From contig JADGEK010000005.1 of assembly GCA_016744395.1 (NCBI GenBank), positions 24,146-88,145 on the forward strand: DNA of 64,000 bases. Reading direction: 5' to 3'. The stretch is from Gammaproteobacteria bacterium. Lineage in GTDB: Bacteria > Pseudomonadota > Gammaproteobacteria > GRL18. Positions 52,719-63,239 of the stretch are shown here, one piece after another; position 1 is the stretch's first letter; every line of letters starts with the position of its first letter. The position numbers and the translations under genes were made by a program. Below the pieces are notes generated by a model, which did no database searches, was not told the DNA's origin, and was given only the letters and a program-made list of their open reading frames with translations.

Positions 52719-54872
52719 CTAACTCCTTCTCCATTGATGGAATTTTTTTAACCATTGAAGGATTTTTTCTGGTTTATGGGCTTGTTTCCATTGACCCGCG
52801 ACATATTTATTAGCTTCGGCAAGAGTCGGGTAAATGTGGATGGTGCCCAGAATTTTGTTGAGGCCAATGCCATGGCGCATGGCCATGACGTATTCTGCAA
52901 TTAAATCACCTGCATGCTCGCCAACAATGGTCACGCCCAGGATCTTATCTTTACCTGGTACGGTTAATACTTTAATAAACCCATGTGCTTCTTCGTCAGC
53001 AATGGCTCTGTCCAGATCATCAATATCAAACTGACTGACTTCATAGGCAATATTCTGTTCCTTTGCTTCCAGTTCATTTAAGCCCACACGAGCGACTTCA
53101 GGATCAGTAAACGTCGCCCATGGAATGACAGAATAATCCACTTTGAATGCTTTAAATCCTCTAAAAAGACCATTAACAGAAGCATACCAGGCCTGATGAG
53201 CCGCCGTATGGGTAAACTGATAAGGGCCAGCAACATCGCCACAGGCATAAATATTGGGGTACTTAGTTTGTAAGTATTCATTGACTTCAATGGTTTTTTT
53301 CGCAGTCAATGGAATATCCAGATTTTCTAAGCCAAAGCCGCTGACATTGGCTGAGCGACCTAAAGCAATGAGTACTTCATCAAAAACAATTGAAACTGTT
53401 TCACCATCTTTGTTGGTGCAAATCAGTGTTTTATTACCATCAATGATTTCAAATCGTTGTGCCTGATGATTTAAACAGACGTCAATACCTCCTTGTCTGA
53501 ATTTGTTTTGAACAATTTCTGAAACCTCAGGATCTTCACGCTTCATTAAGCGCCCATTACGTTCAACCTGAGTGACTTGACTGCCCAGACGAGCAAAGCT
53601 TTGAGCCAGTTCACAACCAATGGCACCACCACCGAGAACTAAGAAGCGAGGCGGTAAATAGTCTAAATCCCAAAGAGTATCAGAGCTTAAATAACCGACT
53701 TCTTCCAATCCTTCTAAGGGGGGAATAAATGGTCGGGCACCCGTTGCAATCACAATGTTTTTAGTGGTTAGTGTTTTGCCATTGATGTTAACGGTAAAGG
53801 GAGAAGTAATTCTGGCTTCTCCCTGAAGACACTCAACACCGAGTTTTGTGTAGCGTTCAACAGAGTCATGAGGTTCAACCTGATGAATGACTCGTTGGAT
53901 GCGTTGCATGATTTCTTTAAACTCAAACTGGGTCTCGGTTTCTTGAAACCCAAATTCTTTAGCACGAGCAATGTGAGATTTAAACTTAGCAGAGCGGATC
54001 AAAGCCTTCGATGGGACACAGCCTGTATTGAGACAGTCTCCACCCATTTTATGTTTTTCAATTAAGGTGACTTGAGCCTTAACTGCGGCGGCAATGTAAG
54101 AGGTCACCAGGCCAGCAGCACCTGCTCCAATGACCACCATATTTCGGTCAAATGATTGGGGTTTTTTGTAGCCTTTGTATACCTGATTGGCCTTTAATAG
54201 TGTGAGGATTTTTTTGGCAATCAGAGGAAAAATGCCTAATAAAGTAAAAGAAATGATTAATGGCAGAGATAAAATGCCTGAAACTGATTCTAACTGCCCA
54301 AGTTGAGTACCTGCGTTAACATAAACTGCAGTGCCTGCCAGCATACCTAACTGACTGACCCAATAGAATGTCCGTGTCTTAATTGGCGTGAGTGCCATTA
54401 CCAGGTTGATCATAAAAAATGGGAAGGCAGGTACTAATCGTAAAGTGAATAAATAAAAAGCCCCTTCTTTTTCAACACCAGCATTGATTCGTTCAAGATG
54501 GCTACCAAAGCGGTTTTGCACACTATCCCGCAGTAAAAACCGAGAAGCGAGAAAGGCCAGTGTGGCGCCAATAGTGCTGGCGAAGGAAATCAGAATCAGT
54601 CCCCAAACAAAACCAAAAACGGCACCGCCCATTAAAGTGAGCAAGGTGGCACCAGGTACAGACAAGGCAACTGAAATGACATAAAGAATAAAAAATCCCA
54701 GAGAAGCAGCTACAGGGTTCGCTTGATAGTAATTATTAAGCAAGAGCTGGTTTTCTTTTAAATATGAAAAACTGAGATATTGGGATAAATCAAAAGCAAA
54801 AAAAGTAATGATGGCAGATGCAATCAGAGCAAGGACTACTAATTTTTGAAGAGAAGCTTTCTTTAAGGGCAT
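52719..54872 (-). CDS. TVP38/VTT membrane domain fused to FAD disulfide reductase
   Basis: A 717-residue fusion. Residues 1-230 are a TVP38/TMEM64 (VTT/DedA-like) domain with six or so helices and the PGATLLTLMGGAVFGFVWGL and RFLLRD motifs. Residues 240-717 are a pyridine-nucleotide-disulfide oxidoreductase with FAD motif VIGAGAAGLVTSYIAAAVKA, the redox pair GGDCLNTGCVPSKAL, an NAD motif (VLGGGAIGCELAQSFARLG) and a C-terminal dimerisation domain ending in HIYPTLAEANKYVAG with the His-Glu-like HxYPT. It lacks the extra C-terminal cysteines of mercuric reductase, so the Hg label is not supported. The substrate is unknown. Confidence 0.9.
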   Translation of the reverse strand: MPLKKASLQKLVVLALIASAIITFFAFDLSQYLSFSYLKENQLLLNNYYQANPVAASLGFFILYVISVALSVPGATLLTLMGGAVFGFVWGLILISFASTIGATLAFLASRFLLRDSVQNRFGSHLERINAGVEKEGAFYLFTLRLVPAFPFFMINLVMALTPIKTRTFYWVSQLGMLAGTAVYVNAGTQLGQLESVSGILSLPLIISFTLLGIFPLIAKKILTLLKANQVYKGYKKPQSFDRNMVVIGAGAAGLVTSYIAAAVKAQVTLIEKHKMGGDCLNTGCVPSKALIRSAKFKSHIARAKEFGFQETETQFEFKEIMQRIQRVIHQVEPHDSVERYTKLGVECLQGEARITSPFTVNINGKTLTTKNIVIATGARPFIPPLEGLEEVGYLSSDTLWDLDYLPPRFLVLGGGAIGCELAQSFARLGSQVTQVERNGRLMKREDPEVSEIVQNKFRQGGIDVCLNHQAQRFEIIDGNKTLICTNKDGETVSIVFDEVLIALGRSANVSGFGLENLDIPLTAKKTIEVNEYLQTKYPNIYACGDVAGPYQFTHTAAHQAWYASVNGLFRGFKAFKVDYSVIPWATFTDPEVARVGLNELEAKEQNIAYEVSQFDIDDLDRAIADEEAHGFIKVLTVPGKDKILGVTIVGEHAGDLIAEYVMAMRHGIGLNKILGTIHIYPTLAEANKYVAGQWKQAHKPEKILQWLKKFHQWRRS

Positions 54873-54997
54873 GTCGTTTTTTCTCGTTTCAGGTTATAGC
54901 AAGGCGGCCTGAATGATAATTTTTATTGTTGCAGAGAATTTTAACGACTATTATGGATGAAATATAGCGGTATTACTACAGCTCTAAGTTACGGTAA

Positions 54998-55936
54998 TTA
55001 CTTATCTTTTTTCAATAGTTTTTTATCAAAAGCGGGTGCGTTTCTATCCACATCTTGTGCTTTTTTGTCTGTCACCCAATTAATGATACGGCCATCTGGG
55101 TTGTCAGCTTGAACCTGATCGCAGGTATTGAGACATTGACCACATTGTGTGCAGGTAAATTTTGCACGCTTAATGCTGCGAGTGTGCAGGCGCATGGGAC
55201 AGGCTCGGTCACATTCCCGATCACAGGACTGACAGGAATGTGCTCGGGACTTATCAAAGCTGACCACCATTGCTTTACTATTGCCCATCCAGATCAAGCT
55301 TTGAAAGACGCCAACGGCACAGCCAAACTTACAAAATAGATGACGGGCAAAAAAGAAATCCAGAGTAAAGATTGTCGTTGCAACCAATAAAAATCGAGTT
55401 GAGCCAGCGCCCAGTTCAAAATGCAGCAAGTCAGGGATCAGTTCTTTGGGGGGCAGTAAGTAACTGAGCAAACTAAAAGCCCAGACGAAGGCCATTAATG
55501 CACATGAAAAAAAGACCAGCATCCAGGGTAAGACTCCCCGGGTTTTCTTGCTGGCTTTTTCCCAAATGGTGACACGATTGAGATACTTAAGCATCATGTC
55601 ATTAAAGATTTCAACAATTGAAAAATGAGGGCAAAGCCAGCCGCAGTAAATACGCCCCATTTTCCAGATAATAATGGCAATAATCACAATAAAACTGAGC
55701 ACGGGAAGAAAAGCGTGTGTGAGCAGAGTGATTGCAGCAGATGTGGCATCGCCTTGTCCTTGTTGAAAGGATTCCAGTCCTAAAGTCCAGGGCTGGCCAA
55801 AAATTATAAAATGTCCCAGTGTGAGATCAAGTCGAAAAATATCCAGAAAAGGAGCAAAAATAAACAGTAAAAAAAAGCTGGTGCGAGTCAGCATTCGAAT
55901 TTTTTCACGTCTGGGTTTAGGTTGAGCGTTTATCAT
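54998..55936 (-). CDS. membrane polyferredoxin (CcoG/NapH-like)
   Basis: A 312-residue protein with four or five helices and two [4Fe-4S] clusters. The motif YCGWLCPHFSIVEIFND is the NapH/CcoG membrane signature, and the C-terminus has CQSCDRECDRACPMRLH and CTQCGQCLNTCDQVQADNPDG. Such proteins move electrons from quinol to Fe-S partners or assist cytochrome oxidase maturation. Here no cco, nap or nos genes are near, so the partner is unknown. It follows the fusion oxidoreductase on the same strand, 125 bp upstream in transcription order. Confidence 0.88.
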   Translation of the reverse strand: MINAQPKPRREKIRMLTRTSFFLLFIFAPFLDIFRLDLTLGHFIIFGQPWTLGLESFQQGQGDATSAAITLLTHAFLPVLSFIVIIAIIIWKMGRIYCGWLCPHFSIVEIFNDMMLKYLNRVTIWEKASKKTRGVLPWMLVFFSCALMAFVWAFSLLSYLLPPKELIPDLLHFELGAGSTRFLLVATTIFTLDFFFARHLFCKFGCAVGVFQSLIWMGNSKAMVVSFDKSRAHSCQSCDRECDRACPMRLHTRSIKRAKFTCTQCGQCLNTCDQVQADNPDGRIINWVTDKKAQDVDRNAPAFDKKLLKKDK

Positions 55937-56108
55937 TCAGAGTCGTTTTTTTAGTGCTTTATTGATATCAATAATTGTTATTTAAATTATGAACAAGTAA
56001 AAAGGCAAATCTGTATAAGAGTAATATTTATCATTTTATTAATAGGATCTAACGTATATAAGACTAGTTTATAATGTTCAGACTTGCATTATTTTAAATC
56101 AAGATTCT

Positions 56109-56480
56109 TTAATCAACAATATCTGAGCGAGTGCTTTCAATGAATGCCAAAACATCACCTTGCTCTGTATCGGGTACCTTGAAAAAATTTAATGTCTCTT
56201 GTATATGGCCAATAAAAACTAACCAATCACTGTGAGTGATCCCCATTCCACGATGAGATGTCTTATTATCTCGGCCCGTATAGGGCATTGGACCGCCCGC
56301 ATTGGCACAAAGATAATCGATAAGAAGCTGTTTTTCTCGATTGATGCCATCTTCGCCTCGATTGTCCCAAAATCGACTCAGCTGTTTATCAGACATAAGG
56401 CGTGATATGAGCTCATTGACCACCGCTGAAATGGCATCATATCCACCCAGGCGAGAATAAAGAGTATTGTTCGTTGTCAT
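56109..56480 (-). CDS. group 1 truncated haemoglobin
   Basis: A 123-residue 2-over-2 globin. It begins TLYSRLGGYDAISAVVNELISRLMSD with the phenylalanine-cap region, and has the proximal histidine in TSHRGMGITHSDWLVF. GGPMPYTGRD fits the family. Such globins bind O2 and NO. No NO-responsive operator (NsrR or NorR type) is evident upstream. Confidence 0.92.
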   Translation of the reverse strand: MTTNNTLYSRLGGYDAISAVVNELISRLMSDKQLSRFWDNRGEDGINREKQLLIDYLCANAGGPMPYTGRDNKTSHRGMGITHSDWLVFIGHIQETLNFFKVPDTEQGDVLAFIESTRSDIVD

Positions 56481-56593
56481 GATGGGCTCCAGAAATGTTG
56501 TTTTGAATACTGGGCAACAGTATAACGTTCAAGAGAAATATCGTTGTGATAGGAGAGTGGTTTATTTGTGATATTTTTGTGACAAGACGATAG

Positions 56594-57496
56594 TCATTTG
56601 GGACTGATGAGCATGTAGCCAATACCAGAGATTGTTTTTATATTTATATTGGGGAGCTTATTCCGAAGGCGGCGTAATAATGAGCGTAAAGAGGATTCCC
56701 CTACAATGACATTTTCCCATATGTGTTTTTCAATCGTGACATATTGCGTGGGCTTGTCACGGTTAATGATTAATATTTCTAAAAGTTGTAATTCTTTCTT
56801 AGTTAATAAAATGGGTTTACCATTTTGAGTCAGGGTGAGAAGAGAGTGATTAAACTCATAATTTGAACCCAACAAACTATTTTTATCCAGGACTAATAAG
56901 CGCTCCTTATATCGGCACAGTTCTTTTTCAATTTGCTCGTGTTTAATATTGTTTTGGTAAGCTTGTATTAAATTACCACAGCTGATTAGAAAGGGCTGCA
57001 ATGATTCAGCCAGAGATTTATGGTATGCATTTTTTTTATTTGCCAGGCCAACCATACCCAATAATTTTCCACCACCATAAAAGGGGATGCCCATAAAAGC
57101 ATTGAGTGGTGGGTGGCCTTTGGGTAACCCATAGCGGCGAGGGTCTATCGAAGGTGTGTTTGAAATAACGAGCTGCCCCGTTTTTAAGACAGAGCCATAG
57201 AGTGAATCAATTTTAGAAAAGATCATGCCTTTGCGTTTTGTTTTTTCATAAAGGCTTTTTGTTTGTTGACTCCAGGCAATATTGGTTGTTGCATAACTTT
57301 TAATATAGGGGGTCTTTTCATCCGTATAAAAAACTTCACCAATGAATCCATACTCGCTGTCTGTGATTTCAAGTAATACTTCCAGAAGACCATTAAATAA
57401 AATATAGGGATCAGTTTCTGTAATATAATGTGAAAGCACATTGGTGATTGCATTGAGTAATAATTTTTCAGGTATTTTTTGCTCAGCTTGATTCAT
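56594..57496 (-). CDS. GAF domain-winged-helix transcriptional regulator
   Basis: A 300-residue protein. An N-terminal helix and GAF domain (about 25-175; EYGFIGEVFYTDEKTPYIKSYATTNIAWS, NAFMGIPFYGGGKLLGMVGLANKK) are followed by a linker and an OmpR/PhoB-type DNA-binding domain (LTKKELQLLEILIINRDKPTQYVTIEKHIWENVIVGESSLRSLLRRLRNKLPNINIKTISGIGYML). There is no receiver domain, so the GAF part probably senses a ligand or partner directly. The ATG at 57496 is chosen over a TTG eight codons upstream. Next to the large hybrid kinase on the same strand, it may be its output, but there is no Asp receiver to accept phosphate. Confidence 0.85.
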   Translation of the reverse strand: MNQAEQKIPEKLLLNAITNVLSHYITETDPYILFNGLLEVLLEITDSEYGFIGEVFYTDEKTPYIKSYATTNIAWSQQTKSLYEKTKRKGMIFSKIDSLYGSVLKTGQLVISNTPSIDPRRYGLPKGHPPLNAFMGIPFYGGGKLLGMVGLANKKNAYHKSLAESLQPFLISCGNLIQAYQNNIKHEQIEKELCRYKERLLVLDKNSLLGSNYEFNHSLLTLTQNGKPILLTKKELQLLEILIINRDKPTQYVTIEKHIWENVIVGESSLRSLLRRLRNKLPNINIKTISGIGYMLISPK

Positions 57497-57674
57497 AGTT
57501 AAAGGTGACTTGAGATGCAAATATTGATGTAATGGTTGGGTAGATATTTAAACGATACAAAGGACTGTGTATTTTAATATCAACAGATTACAGTAGCTTG
57601 AGTGAGTTTGCATTATTTCATATCAAGACTTTTTTCTAAAATGCAGGCTCTTGATACTGAACAAGGTATTTATT

Positions 57675-60600
57675 TTATGTATTCTCAAGTTCACTTATTA
57701 TTTCATTGAGTGTGATTTGCGCATTGTTTGAATCAAACTGAGAGAGTTGGGATAGCAATCGTTCTGTCAGTGCCTGTATTTTCATACCTGAAAGTATTTT
57801 GAAATGATCGGTTTTTAAAAATAAGAGCTCATCTGAATTAATATAGTCACCTTGATGTATCTTTTCTGCGAGCTCATGGAGCATCATTTTTAACTGCTCA
57901 TGACTCATTTCTATTGTTAATTTTGTTTCTGTGGTGTTATCTTTCTGAAGAGCTGAGGATTTATTGTGATATTCAGTCATTTGTTGAGATAAACAATGAT
58001 AGGCTGCAACCAGAGCAGGCATTTGTTTTGCCAAGAATTCGCTTTTATTTAATTTGACAGCTGCCTCTATTTCAGTTGCTAAAGCGCATACCTTTAAGCC
58101 ACTGAGATTGGCAGCAACTCCTTTAATGGTATGGGCAGCCTGCTGGGCAACTTTATTATCCTGTGCTTCAATTGCCTGTTGTAATTCCTCTAATCGTATG
58201 GGCATATCCTCAAGAAAGACTTCAATGAGTGCTAAGAGTTGTTTTGTTTCACCTGTGACACGCTTTAATGCTGCTTTTTCATCCCAGTCGATGGTTTTAT
58301 CTGGCTGCTGAGGATTGTCAGTGTGGTTATCACCAGTGTGCTTATTGATTTCTTCAGGTATTAATGAATTGTCAACCGAGAGCCAATCACATAATTTATT
58401 ATGGATATGTTTTGAATCAATTGGTTTGCTTAAGTAGTCACTCATCCCAGCAGCCAAACATTTTTCTTTATCTCCCTGCATGGCATTGGCTGTCATTGCA
58501 ATAATTGGGATGTTTTTATAACGTTCTCCTGCATTGCCTGCACGAATATTTTGACTGGTTTCATAGCCATCCATCTCAGGCATCTGACAATCCATAAAAA
58601 CTAATGTATAGGGTGCGTCATCAGGGCTATTATTCAATGATGAAAGTGCTTCAATGCCATTAGCAGAAATATCTGTTTGCAAGCCAAGCTCTTTTAAAAT
58701 GCCGCTGGCAACCAGTTGATTGACGCGGTTATCCTCGACCAGTAATAAGCGTGTCTCTTTGGGCCAGTTTGTTGAACAGTGTTTTCTTAAATCGATTTTA
58801 TTAGGGGTTGGGCTATTGTCATTATGAGAATTATTTCTTTTCAGTGTTTTTAAATAAGGATGAGTGCTCGAAGAGCTGGTCTGTTTTAAAGCTTGACCTT
58901 TATCAATCACGACCAATAGCGCATCAAAAAGGTCGGAGGTGGTTGCGGGTTTAGGAAAATAAGCGCTGACTCCTAAATCAGCAAAAAATTGGCCATTATA
59001 ACGCTGGCTCATTGAGGTCATCATGATTAATTTCATCTCATCAAAGTGTTTATCAAAGCGTATTTTTTTACTTAATTCAATGCCATTCATTTCTGACATT
59101 TGCATATCCAAGAGTGCTATGTGAAATAAATCCTGTTCGGCCTGAGCATCATGACATAATTGTAATGCACAGGCACCGCTATCCGCTTCCAGTACAGTGG
59201 CTCCCCAATGCTCCAGCTGCCTCTTGATGACTTTTCTATTGGTTTTGTTATCATCAACGATGAGTATACGCAGTGCACTAATATCGGATGTTGGCATGAC
59301 TTGTTGTGATGCTTCACTGGGTTCAAGTAATAAGTGAAACTCAAAGCAACTGCCCTGGCCATCATGGTTATTGAGTTTGATACCACCCTGCATTAATTCA
59401 CACAGTTTTTTTGCAATGGCTAAACCCAGACCCGTGCCACCATATTTTCGAGTGGTTGAAGCATCAACCTGACTAAAAGAATTGAATAACTGTGCTTGTT
59501 TTTCTTTTGGGATGCCAATTCCCGTATCACGGACTTTACAAATTAATTGAAGTGGGTTCTGTTTTTGCTTTGGCAGTGATTCAAAAGGTTTAAGAGAGAC
59601 CGATATAAGCACTTCTCCCTCATTGGTGAATTTAATGGCATTACTGACTAAGTTGGTCATAATTTGACGTAAGCGACCAGGATCACCTTTGACCATAGAA
59701 TGCTCAATTTCTCGGGTGTCAAGAATGACTTCCAGTCCTTTGTCCTGAGCTTGAAGTGCCATGCCTTCAGCAAAATCACCCAGCATATTGCGTAAGTTGA
59801 AATCGATTTGTTCTAAATCAAGTTTACCAGCTTCGACTTTTGAGAAATCCAAAATATCATTTATCAGTGTTAACAGGGCATTTGCACTGCCTTGCGCGAC
59901 GTTAACACGATGACGTTGTTCATCGTTTAAGGAAGTGTTTAATAATAAACCCAACATACCAAGGACACCATTCATTGGAGTGCGAATTTCATGACTCATA
60001 CGGGCCAAAAATTCACTTTTAGCACGTACGGCTTCTTCAGCAAGCTCTTTTGCTCTAATCAGTGATTTTTCAGCCAGGCTTCTTTGAGTAATATCTCTAT
60101 AATTCCAAACCCGTCCTGTTTGCTTACCTGAAATGTTTATTGGCATTGAGAGACGTTCATAAATGCGGCCATCTGAAAAATTTAGAATATCAAATGCTTG
60201 CCCATTTTCATTGAGGTGAAAGTCTTCAACATCGGATATAAATCTTTTTGGCTTAAGCAACTGGCTCATGATATGTTCCTGCATGGCTTTTTCATTGCCG
60301 CTGGTCATCATTTCTTCAGAAATATTCCACAATTCAGTAAAACGTCGATTACTTCTTATGGTATGACCGTATTCACTGGTGACGAGAATACCGTTATCTG
60401 TGGAATCTAATATGGCTTCTAATAAGGACATGGCCTCTGTTGTGGCAAGTTCTATCTGTTTACGTTGGGTGATATCTGCACGAATGGCAATGTAACTTTG
60501 TGGCTTGCCATCAGCATCCTTAATCATAATAATCGTGGTATCGACCCAATAGAGTGAACCGCTTTTTGCTTTATTACAAACTTCATTATGCCAAACTTCG

Positions 60601-62111
60601 CCATGAGACACGGTGTCGTACATTTTTTTCCAGAATTTTTTATTATGAACCCCAGAACTGAGTAGGCTATGATTCTGACCAATGAGCTCTTCTTTTGAGT
60701 AACCACTAATTTGGACAAAAAGATCATTGACATATGTAATTGTCCCATCAATATCTGTAGTGGCGACGATTGAATGCTGATCCAGAGCATACTTTTGCTC
60801 AGCTAATTCAGCTAACGCTTTTTGAGCCTCTTTTGAACTGTCTAATAGAGCCTGTTCATGCATTTGGCGTACATGTAACATGTGTTCAAATGCTTCAGCT
60901 AACTGACGGATTTCATTTTTTTCAGAAAATTCTTTACTGATTTTGAAATCATGATCAGCTTCTCCAGAGGAGACTTTCATCACATATTGTGACAGTTTAA
61001 TAATGGGTTGGGTAATACGTTTTGCCTGATAAAAGGCGAGTATAAAAACCAGTACAATCGTTAGAGTCACTAAGGAAAAAGTGACGTTCGCTAACCAGGT
61101 TGCAGCAGCTAATGCTTCGTCAAGATCAATTTCACTGATTAATAGCCAATTGATGCCTGGTGCTCTTACTTCGTGATGAATACCGATAACGGAATTGCCC
61201 ATGGTGTTTGGATATATAAAAGAAGTCTCCTCCATGTTTACCAGGTGTTGGCTATGAGCTTTAGATTTAAGTGTCGAATGTTCTGACTTCCATAGCTTAA
61301 ACTGTTCACTCTGGATGGGTTGCTTAAGAACATCGGCCATATTATTCTTTTCGGTAGAGTTTAAGGAGCTGCGCAATATACTGTCTTCACCTACTAAATA
61401 ATGAGTTAAGGATGTTTTATCATGCTTTATATTGCCCAGATTCATGACAGAAAAAATGCGATCAAACCTGAGCTGTATCGCCAGAACACCTGCTTTTTCA
61501 CCCTGTCCATCTAAAATGGGAGCGGTAAGAAATCCTGTGATGTTATTATTAGAGGGCTCATAACGTTCTAAATCAGAAAAATTAGCTTTACCTGTTGCCT
61601 GAGTGAATTGGACGCTTTTGGCAAAGCGAGTTTGTGCGTAGGGACCATGCTTTAAGTTTGTACCTAAATCTGATTCATGGACTACGCTGAAGAGTATATT
61701 GCTCTGTGTATCAATTAAAAATATGTCATAAATATAATCATAGTGATGAGTGGCACTGATAAACTTATGTTGCATTATATCGATGCGTTGAGCCCAATCG
61801 TTACTTTTGACGTATTGATTTAAAGGTGTCTTGCTGGTTTGCAGTCCTTGGATGAGTTCCATAAGCAGTTTTTGGCTATCAATTTCTTCAGCGAGTGAAT
61901 TGATGTCCACAAAACGATATTCAAACCAGTTTTGAATAAAGCTGACATTGAGGCGTGCTGATTGTTCCAGTTTTTCAGATGCGGCCTGGGTCAGACTGCT
62001 TTTTGCCTGTTGATAACTGATCCATGAGACCAGTAATAGTGGTAATATTGACAATAATAAAAACCAGATAACTAGATTTTTACCAATAGAAGTCGACTGT
62101 TTCTTCATCAA
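57675..62111 (-). CDS. large hybrid sensor histidine kinase (Cache-HAMP-PAS-PAS-HK-REC-REC-Hpt)
   Basis: A 1478-residue BarA/ArcB-type phosphorelay kinase. Order: N-terminal helix (about 12-32), periplasmic dCache-like sensor, second helix near 350, HAMP (RITQPIIKLSQYVMKVSSGE), two PAS domains (about 440-560 and 565-690), HisKA with the phosphate-accepting His in ARMSHEIRTPMNGVLGM, ATPase with NLVSNAIKFTNEGEV, DTGIGIP and GGTGLGLAI, two receivers (ILIVDDNKTNRK with LLDMQM, and LLLVEDNRVNQ with FMDCQMPEMDG), then an Hpt domain with AHTIKGVAANL. It lies 36 bp downstream of the cytochrome c lipoprotein gene. Its signal is unknown. Confidence 0.95.
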   Translation of the reverse strand: MMKKQSTSIGKNLVIWFLLLSILPLLLVSWISYQQAKSSLTQAASEKLEQSARLNVSFIQNWFEYRFVDINSLAEEIDSQKLLMELIQGLQTSKTPLNQYVKSNDWAQRIDIMQHKFISATHHYDYIYDIFLIDTQSNILFSVVHESDLGTNLKHGPYAQTRFAKSVQFTQATGKANFSDLERYEPSNNNITGFLTAPILDGQGEKAGVLAIQLRFDRIFSVMNLGNIKHDKTSLTHYLVGEDSILRSSLNSTEKNNMADVLKQPIQSEQFKLWKSEHSTLKSKAHSQHLVNMEETSFIYPNTMGNSVIGIHHEVRAPGINWLLISEIDLDEALAAATWLANVTFSLVTLTIVLVFILAFYQAKRITQPIIKLSQYVMKVSSGEADHDFKISKEFSEKNEIRQLAEAFEHMLHVRQMHEQALLDSSKEAQKALAELAEQKYALDQHSIVATTDIDGTITYVNDLFVQISGYSKEELIGQNHSLLSSGVHNKKFWKKMYDTVSHGEVWHNEVCNKAKSGSLYWVDTTIIMIKDADGKPQSYIAIRADITQRKQIELATTEAMSLLEAILDSTDNGILVTSEYGHTIRSNRRFTELWNISEEMMTSGNEKAMQEHIMSQLLKPKRFISDVEDFHLNENGQAFDILNFSDGRIYERLSMPINISGKQTGRVWNYRDITQRSLAEKSLIRAKELAEEAVRAKSEFLARMSHEIRTPMNGVLGMLGLLLNTSLNDEQRHRVNVAQGSANALLTLINDILDFSKVEAGKLDLEQIDFNLRNMLGDFAEGMALQAQDKGLEVILDTREIEHSMVKGDPGRLRQIMTNLVSNAIKFTNEGEVLISVSLKPFESLPKQKQNPLQLICKVRDTGIGIPKEKQAQLFNSFSQVDASTTRKYGGTGLGLAIAKKLCELMQGGIKLNNHDGQGSCFEFHLLLEPSEASQQVMPTSDISALRILIVDDNKTNRKVIKRQLEHWGATVLEADSGACALQLCHDAQAEQDLFHIALLDMQMSEMNGIELSKKIRFDKHFDEMKLIMMTSMSQRYNGQFFADLGVSAYFPKPATTSDLFDALLVVIDKGQALKQTSSSSTHPYLKTLKRNNSHNDNSPTPNKIDLRKHCSTNWPKETRLLLVEDNRVNQLVASGILKELGLQTDISANGIEALSSLNNSPDDAPYTLVFMDCQMPEMDGYETSQNIRAGNAGERYKNIPIIAMTANAMQGDKEKCLAAGMSDYLSKPIDSKHIHNKLCDWLSVDNSLIPEEINKHTGDNHTDNPQQPDKTIDWDEKAALKRVTGETKQLLALIEVFLEDMPIRLEELQQAIEAQDNKVAQQAAHTIKGVAANLSGLKVCALATEIEAAVKLNKSEFLAKQMPALVAAYHCLSQQMTEYHNKSSALQKDNTTETKLTIEMSHEQLKMMLHELAEKIHQGDYINSDELLFLKTDHFKILSGMKIQALTERLLSQLSQFDSNNAQITLNEIISELENT

Positions 62112-62147
62112 TTGCCCTGATTTAATTAAATATAGATGAGATTAGGT

Positions 62148-62540
62148 TTATCTTTTTAAAAGTACCTTGCCTTTATTGTCAGGATTGTTGAAGTATTTAT
62201 TTTTTAAATGCAGTAAATAGTTTGCAATTTTTTTTGCTTCATCATCAGGCATATTGGGAAATATGGGCATTTGTGAATGTTTGTCCTGACTGCCTCGCTT
62301 GATGTGCAAAATGATTTCGGTTTTATTTTTATTGGTGGCAATATTTGCAGGAATCCCTTTAAGAAAGGTGCCTGAACCCTCTTTGTTATGACATGCGGTA
62401 CAATGTTCATTGTAATATTCTTCACCAGTGCTTAAATTCTGGTGATTATGCTTGTCTTTAGTACAAGCATTCAAACAGAATGATATCAATGCTATTAATA
62501 TAAAAAGTGGCAGTTTTTGTGTTAAATTGAATGCATTCAT
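62148..62540 (-). CDS. cytochrome c lipoprotein
   Basis: A 130-residue protein with a signal ending in the lipobox LNAC (Cys26) and one haem motif CTACH (47-51) in GEEYYNEHCTACHNKEGSGTFLKGIP. The axial methionine should be in HSQMPIFPNMPDDE. It is a small class I cytochrome c anchored to a membrane face. It is upstream of the hybrid kinase on the same strand with 36 bp between, so the two may be linked in function. Confidence 0.9.
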   Translation of the reverse strand: MNAFNLTQKLPLFILIALISFCLNACTKDKHNHQNLSTGEEYYNEHCTACHNKEGSGTFLKGIPANIATNKNKTEIILHIKRGSQDKHSQMPIFPNMPDDEAKKIANYLLHLKNKYFNNPDNKGKVLLKR

Positions 62541-62714
62541 CGAAATTTTTTACTTGTTTCCTGTTTATGCTTGAATACGTTGAACACAAAGTGTTGTTTA
62601 TGCTTAATTAATAGGCGATTTATTGACTTCCGTCAAGGAATATTTTCAACAAAAAAGACAGAATATAATGATGTCGTAACCCTTATAATCACTATCATTA
62701 AATAGGATGGAATC

Positions 62715-63185
<471 letters not shown>

Positions 63186-63190
63186 ATAGC

Positions 63191-63216
63191 TTAGAGACGT
63201 TGCATGCAACGTCTCA
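63191..63216. repeat. palindromic repeat, copy 6
   Basis: GAGACGTTGCA and TGCAACGTCTC form a perfect palindrome (63194-63215) between the convergent HhH and fumarase genes; it may be the terminator of both. Confidence 0.8.
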
Positions 63217-63239
63217 GGCTTGGTGCTACTACTAACACC

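Noticed and set aside
52719-54872. mercuric reductase
   Set aside because: The CxxxxC pair is shared by all disulfide reductases; the C-terminal cysteine pair and the N-terminal heavy-metal domain are absent and no mer genes are near.
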